From Sparassis latifolia (taxonomy: Eukaryota > Basidiomycota > Agaricomycetes > Polyporales > Sparassidaceae), in the NCBI GenBank assembly GCA_018466975.1, contig JAENRS010000017.1:372001-436000 (forward strand): 64,000 bases of DNA, read 5' to 3'. Every line of letters starts with the position of its first letter. Within the stretch, counting starts at the first letter, position 1. A model generated the notes under the pieces. The model saw only the letters and a list, made by a program, of their open reading frames with translations, was not told the DNA's origin and searched no databases. Of the stretch, positions 58,428 to 64,000 are shown one piece after another. The position numbers were made by a program, and so were the translations under genes.

Positions 58428-60881
58428 ATGCATCGCTATCTCTCTCTAAAGAGGTCCTCTACCGTGGTCCCCGTTCCCGAGGTTTCTGCCGAAAAGGAGG
58501 ATGCTGCGGCGAGTCCGAGCACGTCCCATGACGATAACGACGATACCGACTCCACCGCAGCACTCGTCGCGCCCGCGGCGGCGCTGCCGCCTCCGAACCT
58601 GAAGGTGAAGCGCGTCGACTACTACTACAGCACCTGGGGGAAGACGTGGAAGTGCAGGAACTCAGGAGCGAAGGTGACTGCGGAGATGATGCGCCCCATG
58701 GGCTCGGACAACTCCGACCCCTGGCAGGCGTACTGCTTCGTCGTCGTGCGCAAGATGCCGAGCCCGCAGGAGAGCGACGCGGGAGCGGAGCCCAAGTTCC
58801 AGGTCACGGTGAAGAGCCCTTACTTTCTCAAGGCCTGCAGGGACGTCATGCAGGAGGTGCAGGGTATTTCATGGACCGCAGACCCGCTCGAGGTGAGTCG
58901 CTATCAGCGGTCTCTGGTGTTAGTAGACCTGACGCTCGCGATAGCTAGACCCGCACCTGCTCATCGCGTTCCTCCCCAATTCGAAGCATATCAACACCGA
59001 TTGCAGACCAGAAAGGATCCGTCGACGGAGGACCGACACATCCTCGCGACGGTGGGCGTACTGCTCGAGTACCTATACCGGGACTACCGTAGCACGATCT
59101 TGAGGGTCCAGAATTTGACGTCACACGGCGAGATCACCTTCGACCTGCTCTACGCGGTCTTCACTCCACGGACGGTGCTCGTCACCGAGTGCCCCATCAC
59201 TGGCGAGCCCCGTGCGCTACAACTCAAGTCCGCGACGCGCGTGAACACGATCAGCAGCGCGTTCTACGACCTCGTCTGCGAGAGTATCGACGCCGCCGAC
59301 GAGGGCGTGGCGAACACTCCGGACGGCTGGTCCCTCCCATGGACCCAGAGCTGCACAAGGCTGCCGCGGGGAAGGCGTTTGGGCGCGTGCAAAACAGGGT
59401 GTTCCTCCCGCTGTTCAAGGGCACGGTAAAAATCAACTCTCTCGATGCGTTTCCCATCAACTACCACCCAGCAGAAGCTGAGCTTAGGAGGACGTTGCTC
59501 ACGAGAGGGCGGAAGTGGATGTCCCTGCGGGGCGTGCATCACATGCACTACAAGGGCACCTCGGCGATGGCTTGCGCCGTTGGGTCAATGAAAAAGCTCG
59601 TTCGGTTCAACGTAAGCAATTGATAACAGTGTATCCATTTACTTTTTTTCACGTTGACCTGACAGGTCAACTCACGAGTCATGGTCGATCGAGGTCAGTG
59701 CATGTCGGTGTTTTCTATCATGAGCTTACTGGTCGCGCAATATGCAGGCAACTTCAAGAGGCTAAACCCCAACTACGAGCTGCCCGTTACTAAGACAGAG
59801 GCGCCCATTCAAAACGACATCGAATATGACCGGTACGGCAACCCAGTCAACAACAGTGTGTACTCCTAGGTGTTCTGCGGGTCACATCATAACAAACATA
59901 ATTGATACAGATAGGGGCATTCGAGCACTGCGTGTGCAATCGAAGACGCAGCCAAAGCAAGAGGAACTTACTGAAGACGAGATCATCCTTATGTAGAGCA
60001 CATCCTCCCCATCGTCTGGAACGACGAGGCGTTCGCGAATCTGGTGCTCCCCGCGGACCGCAAGACGCTCCTGCAGTCTCTCGTGGAGGCGCACAACGCC
60101 GACCTCGGCTTCGACGACTTTGTGCAGGGCAAAGGCCATGGGCTCGTGATCAACCTCTTTGGCCCGCCGGGCGTGGGCAAGACGCTCTCGGCGGAAGCAA
60201 CGAGCGAGCACGTCAGGAGGCCGCTGTATGTCATCGGCTGTGGCGACCTCGGCACCAAGGCGTCCGAACTGGACCAGGCGCTGGAGCGCGTGTTCGATAT
60301 TGCGACGAGCTGGAAGGCGATTGTGCTCATCGACGAGGTTCTTTTTTCCCCCTACCTCCAGCTAATTGTGAGATTCTGACGAGTTTGCAGGCCGATGTGT
60401 TCCTTGAGCAACGATCGCTGCACGACCTAGAGCGGAACGCCATGGTCGCGGTCTTGTGAGTGCCTTACCCTCCTGTCATGCACCCACTCACTCACTCACG
60501 GGTATCCGCAGCCTGCGTCACGTGGAGTACTATCGCGGCATTCTCTTCATGACGACGAACCGCATCAAAACGTTCGACGAGGCGTTCCTCTCGCGGATTC
60601 ACGTCGCGCTGCACTTCCAGGAGCTCTCACAGGCCGCGAAGGTGCAGGTCTGGCGCGCGTTCCTTCAGAAGGTCGGCGCGTCCGTAGACGACTTTGACGA
60701 GAGCGTGCTCGAGAAACTCGCGGAACACGAGATTAATGGACGGCAGATCAAGAACGCGACGCGCACGGCGAACTCGCTCGCGGTCAGTAGGGGCGAGAAG
60801 ATCACCTTTAGACATCTCACGGAGACGCTCGATGCGATGCAGGAGTTTGCGGCGGATTTTGCCGCATTGAGCCGGACGTGA
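58428..60881 (+). pseudogene. AAA-ATPase (agaricomycete DUF7025-AAA type), frameshifted
   Basis: Starting at MHRYLSLKRSS, the exons encode the N-terminal region VKRVDYYYSTWGKTWKCRNSG, DPWQAYCFVVVRKMP, QEVQGISWTADPLE, DPHLLIAFLPQFEAYQ, and the AAA core with Walker A FGPPGVGKT, Walker B VLIDEADVFLE, RGILFMTTNR and a C-terminal helical lid ending FAALSRT. Introns include 58893-58944, 59694-59746, 59856-59910 and 60344-60390. Two lesions break it: one base missing at about 59337 (SLP-MDPELHKA), and near 59988 the frame stops at TAG while about 20 residues usual before the VEHILPIVWNDEAF block are missing. The ATPase core itself is intact. It is either a recent pseudogene or affected by sequence errors. 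Confidence 0.8.
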
Positions 60882-61732
60882 GGCCTTGCGGTATGCTACT
60901 GCAGGGGTCGCGGAGGGGGTGGGTGTAAGAGTAGTGTCGATGACCGTGAGGGATGGACCTGTAAAATATTGGATCCGCATTGCAGTACTTTGTAGATTTA
61001 CGTTCCTTTTGACGCTGTGTATGATTACTTTGTGTACATGTACCGATATGTTGTAGATCTGTTGACCGCAGATATCGTGATGGATAATTATCACAGAATT
61101 TAGCCAGCAATCATAAACGCTATTCATTCATAACCCGAACGGGAAGGCGACCTGCCAAACTTAGAAAGTCCGCCCCGCACGGAGCGCTCGAGTCGCCAGA
61201 TAAACGCCAACCTTGCAACTATTAGCACGCTGCTTACTACTCACCTTATCGCCGAGTCCTGATCGCTGGGAGCGTCCAGCTCGTAGACAACATTTGCACG
61301 TAGACGTGGGCAGTATCCGGCTCAGGTTAGTCTGCTATTTGATCATGTTGTCCGAGGCATGTCTGTTGGCCTCTTGCATCCGGAACATGGTGTAGAATCT
61401 TTGTGTTTCAGGCCTCCAGTACTGCTTCAGAAGGTGTTTCTGTTGTTGTACTTCCGTTGCATGCACAAGGGGGAAGTTACGTTTGCAACCTTGGATATCA
61501 ACAGCGCCGACCAGGAGGGTTCGGAAGCTCAAGACCCTGCTAGCAGTAGCCGGAAGGGCTTATCCACATTATCTACATCAAGACAGTCATTGTCAAATAT
61601 ATGGTCTCCACCTGTATCGCATTACTCCTATCATCGTTGCTTTTCTACATCAAAGGAGGGATACCTTCCATCCCGGACTCGACTGGCTTGCAATTCCCTT
61701 TCTCCTCGACCAACGCTCATCGATCGGCGATA
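60882..61732. other. Intergenic
   Basis: No supported gene. An upstream in-frame ATG at 61601 would add a hydrophobic leader (MVSTCIALLLSSLLFY) to the next gene, but its context is weaker than that of ATG 61733. Confidence 0.5.
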
Positions 61733-62968
61733 ATGCGCGTAGCAACATACAATTTACGCTATGACTCGCAGCCGGATGGGATCACAGTGCAACAGTCTCT
61801 CGATGCTATTCCCGACCCACTTGTTCGGCCTCCGTTCTTGCAAAAGACCGGAGAACAGCCTTGGAGTCTTCGAAGAATCAAGGTTGCCCAGCAGCTACTC
61901 AACGAAGACCTTACGCTCATTGGTGCGTCCAATCATCTACGAGCAGCGCACGCCCTTTATCTTCTCCCTTCTCAGGATTCCAGGAAGCGCTTGTCAGGCA
62001 AGTGAAGGACCTCGCCGAATTGCTCGGAGATGACTGGGCGTGGGTAAGTTTTCAGACAGTCACATTCTGCGGAGGTGTAAATCGTCTCGATGTAGGTAGG
62101 TGTAGGCCGCGACGACGGTCGAGCAGCTGGAGAATTCTGTCCGATCTTTTACAAAAAGTAATGGTGGTAATTCCTCGACACGAGTTGTGCGCGTGTCTCA
62201 ACCAAAATAACTTCAGATCAGCTCTACGATTGATCTCATACAATTCCTTCTGGCTTTCGTACGTTCCTACAGATGTTTCTTATATCGCAAAGAAATTGAT
62301 AATCCCATCAGCGACAATCCGTTCGAGCCCTCCAGATACCCCGGTGCAGGCTCTCACAGAGTCTGCACAGTCGCGCACTTCGCCTCCGGTCCCAGAAATT
62401 CCGGCGCAGAAGCGAATTTGACGCTATTGAATACCCACCTCGACGACAGGTCCGACGCTCAGCGTCGTGTTGGCGCTGCACTCCTTCTCACTCGCGCACG
62501 TTACGAAGCATACAAGACAGGTGGCCCCGTATTTATCACGGGTGACTTCAACAGTGCAGCCACTGGGTACGATTCGGGTGCATACCAAATCACCACTGGA
62601 GGAATCCCGGCTCCGGCAATTAACTCATCCTTCGTGGAGAAGTACGCGGTGCCCGACACGTCTCTCCCAAACTTCGTTATGCACGACCTGAAGGGGCATA
62701 CACCGAAGCTACGAGTCTCCGGTGACTTTGCTACTTTCACTGGATTCAACAGACCCGGGGACAGCTCGGTCTTCACCCGGATTGACTTTATATTCGGTGG
62801 GAGCAATGGTGGCTGGTGAGTCGTCCTATAATCAATCAGTGTATTTGGTACGAATGACACGATGTCGGTGATAGGACTGCGGATGCCTACAAGGTCGGAT
62901 CGGCGCTCACAGACGATGGAGTTATAGCCAGTGACCATCGTCCAGTCTACGCCGATATCTCAGTCTAG
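61733..62968 (+). CDS. Endonuclease/exonuclease/phosphatase-family protein
   Basis: Six exons (61733-61922, 61976-62043, 62096-62157, 62217-62258, 62312-62815, 62875-62968) join to 319 aa. The DNase I-like metal-dependent fold is shown by MRVATYNLRYDS, FQEALVRQV (catalytic Glu), LTLLNTHLDDRS, VFITGDFNS, RIDFIFGG and the final SDHRPVYADI with the catalytic His. Fungal members are annotated as nucleases, inositol-phosphate phosphatases or sphingomyelinase relatives; the substrate cannot be told here. With the alternative ATG at 61601 it would be 363 aa with a signal anchor. No frame break was found. Confidence 0.9.
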
Positions 62969-63361
62969 CAAAAGAGGAGGAAGGTAGAGATACTCAGCTG
63001 TCAGAAGGAACTGTGCATATATGCTTTTTCACTGATCTTTCCACCCGGCTCCTGTCGCCTGCAGACAGAGTCCCAAGTTCAGCTGAATTCTTATTGTACG
63101 AGTAACATGACATGGGGTTACGCAGATAGTATTGTGGTATACGTTGCGGTGTTACATTGTTGTACATTTTATTTCTATGCAGGAAGCACCCGTGGATACG
63201 CACGAAATCCTCAGGGATACCGGACCTCTGATACGGTGCATGAAACCGAGCGTAATAGTAGAACAGTGTGGTTTTGGGTCGAGTTAGATGATGAACGCTA
63301 GAAATACAACTTGGACATTGTCAGCAGACACACGGTCTCCGAGAAATACAGATAGGCGAGA
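62969..63361. other. Intergenic
   Basis: Convergent 3' ends of the preceding enzyme gene and of the minus-strand proline-rich gene; nothing else seen. Confidence 0.5.
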
Positions 63362-64000
63362 TCATAGCCTGAGAGGGGAGCCCAGCCGGAGGGACAGAGG
63401 AGACAGCACACCGGACTGGCTTCCGCTTCCGCTGCGGGCTGGCGGGCTAGACGGCGTTGCGGACGGTGTGAGTGGACGCGCGGCGCCTGTGTGGGGCGAC
63501 CGGATCTTGCCTGGGGGGTCCGGATACACGACATCGGCCGGAACGGGTGCCTCCGCATAAAGCGACCTAGGCGTGCGCGGGGGTCTCTGGTGGTGCGGCG
63601 TACTGGTGACTTCAGGCTCGTACTGGGCAGGGATATCCGACGGCTTAACTTGAGGTGTAAAGCTAGTCGCCAAGAAACCAGGCGGGAGCTGATCGAGTGG
63701 GAACGCCATGTCCGCGGATGTAAGCCCAATTTCGGGGAGTGGAGGCAGAGGTCTCTGATCGGCGGGTGTGCTGTCACGGACGGCAATGTCTTCTGGCGCC
63801 GACAACGGTCGAGGGGTATATTCAGGGCTCAAGAAGCCCTCCTGACCTGCAGTCTGCCCGACGTGTGATGTCGAAGCACTAGGTCCCGTTGACTGGGAAC
63901 AACCTGGAGGTCAGAGTAATCCAAATCACAGTTATTCACGCTTACAGGAGACTCCACAAAGATATCCGGAACACCACTGCTGCCTGGTGATCGTCTATTG
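63362..64000 (-). CDS. C-terminal part of a proline/serine-rich protein, runs off the right edge
   Basis: A minus-strand exon ends with a stop at 63362 and reads upstream through LSPEYTPRPLSAPEDIAV, PLPPLPEIGL and PLDQLPPGFLATSF to SGSGSQSGVLSPLSLRL. Just before it an intron of about 42 bases (GTAAGC to CTCCAG, near 63905-63946) joins it in frame to GSSGVPDIFVESP at the edge. It is low complexity and disordered, with PxxP motifs. The domain that would identify it lies outside the window. Confidence 0.6.

Noticed and set aside
1..64000. CRISPR arrays, riboswitches, bacterial-type ribosome binding sites
   Set aside because: None seen, and not expected in a fungal nuclear sequence.

Overview
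The window is nuclear DNA of a filamentous basidiomycete, most likely an agaricomycete. The evidence is short GT-AG introns (mostly 40-65 bases) in nearly every gene, an agaricomycete-type beta-1,3-glucan synthase, a secreted A1 aspartic protease, a BTB-domain protein, and an AAA-ATPase of the kind expanded in mushroom-forming fungi. There are no bacterial operons, CRISPR arrays or rRNA genes. Exon boundaries were worked out by hand from reading frame, splice sites and family conservation; no search was run.

Left part (1-9 kb). It holds the start of a gene running off the left edge, an isolated coding-like exon, a fragment of a purine nucleoside phosphorylase (PNP) gene fused to an SPIN90/Ldb17-like gene that lacks its 5' half, a 485-bp MITE, an intact aldo-keto reductase, and a tandemly duplicated and decayed pair of small genes.

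Duplicated accessory block (9-29 kb). An intact six-exon PNP gene is followed by a divergent pair of paralogues from an unrecognised family of about 243 aa (FamA on -, FamB on +). The same layout recurs 11 kb further on as a broken PNP, FamC (-), FamD (+) and an extra tandem FamE (+). All five family genes have open frames, the same five-exon structure and a shared TATA box. The second PNP copy has been cut in two, inside its third intron, by 4.8 kb of foreign DNA (about 15981-20745).

Inverted repeat. Most of that insert (about 15981-20355) recurs as an inverted copy at about 53045-57466. The arms are about 4.4 kb each and 33 kb apart. Each arm carries the 3' exons of the same unrecognised gene.

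Right part (31-64 kb). This is more ordinary: hypothetical genes at 31.8-33.8, 35.5-36.5 and 37.1-37.6 kb, a TFIIIC subunit, the aspartic protease, a two-helix membrane protein, a BTB protein, a 12-exon glucan synthase (FKS1) with one in-frame TGA, a broken AAA-ATPase, an endonuclease/exonuclease/phosphatase-family enzyme, and the end of a proline-rich protein. Two more MITEs lie at 12.9 and 34.8 kb. The overall picture is a core-gene region disrupted by segmental duplication, inversion and small DNA transposons.
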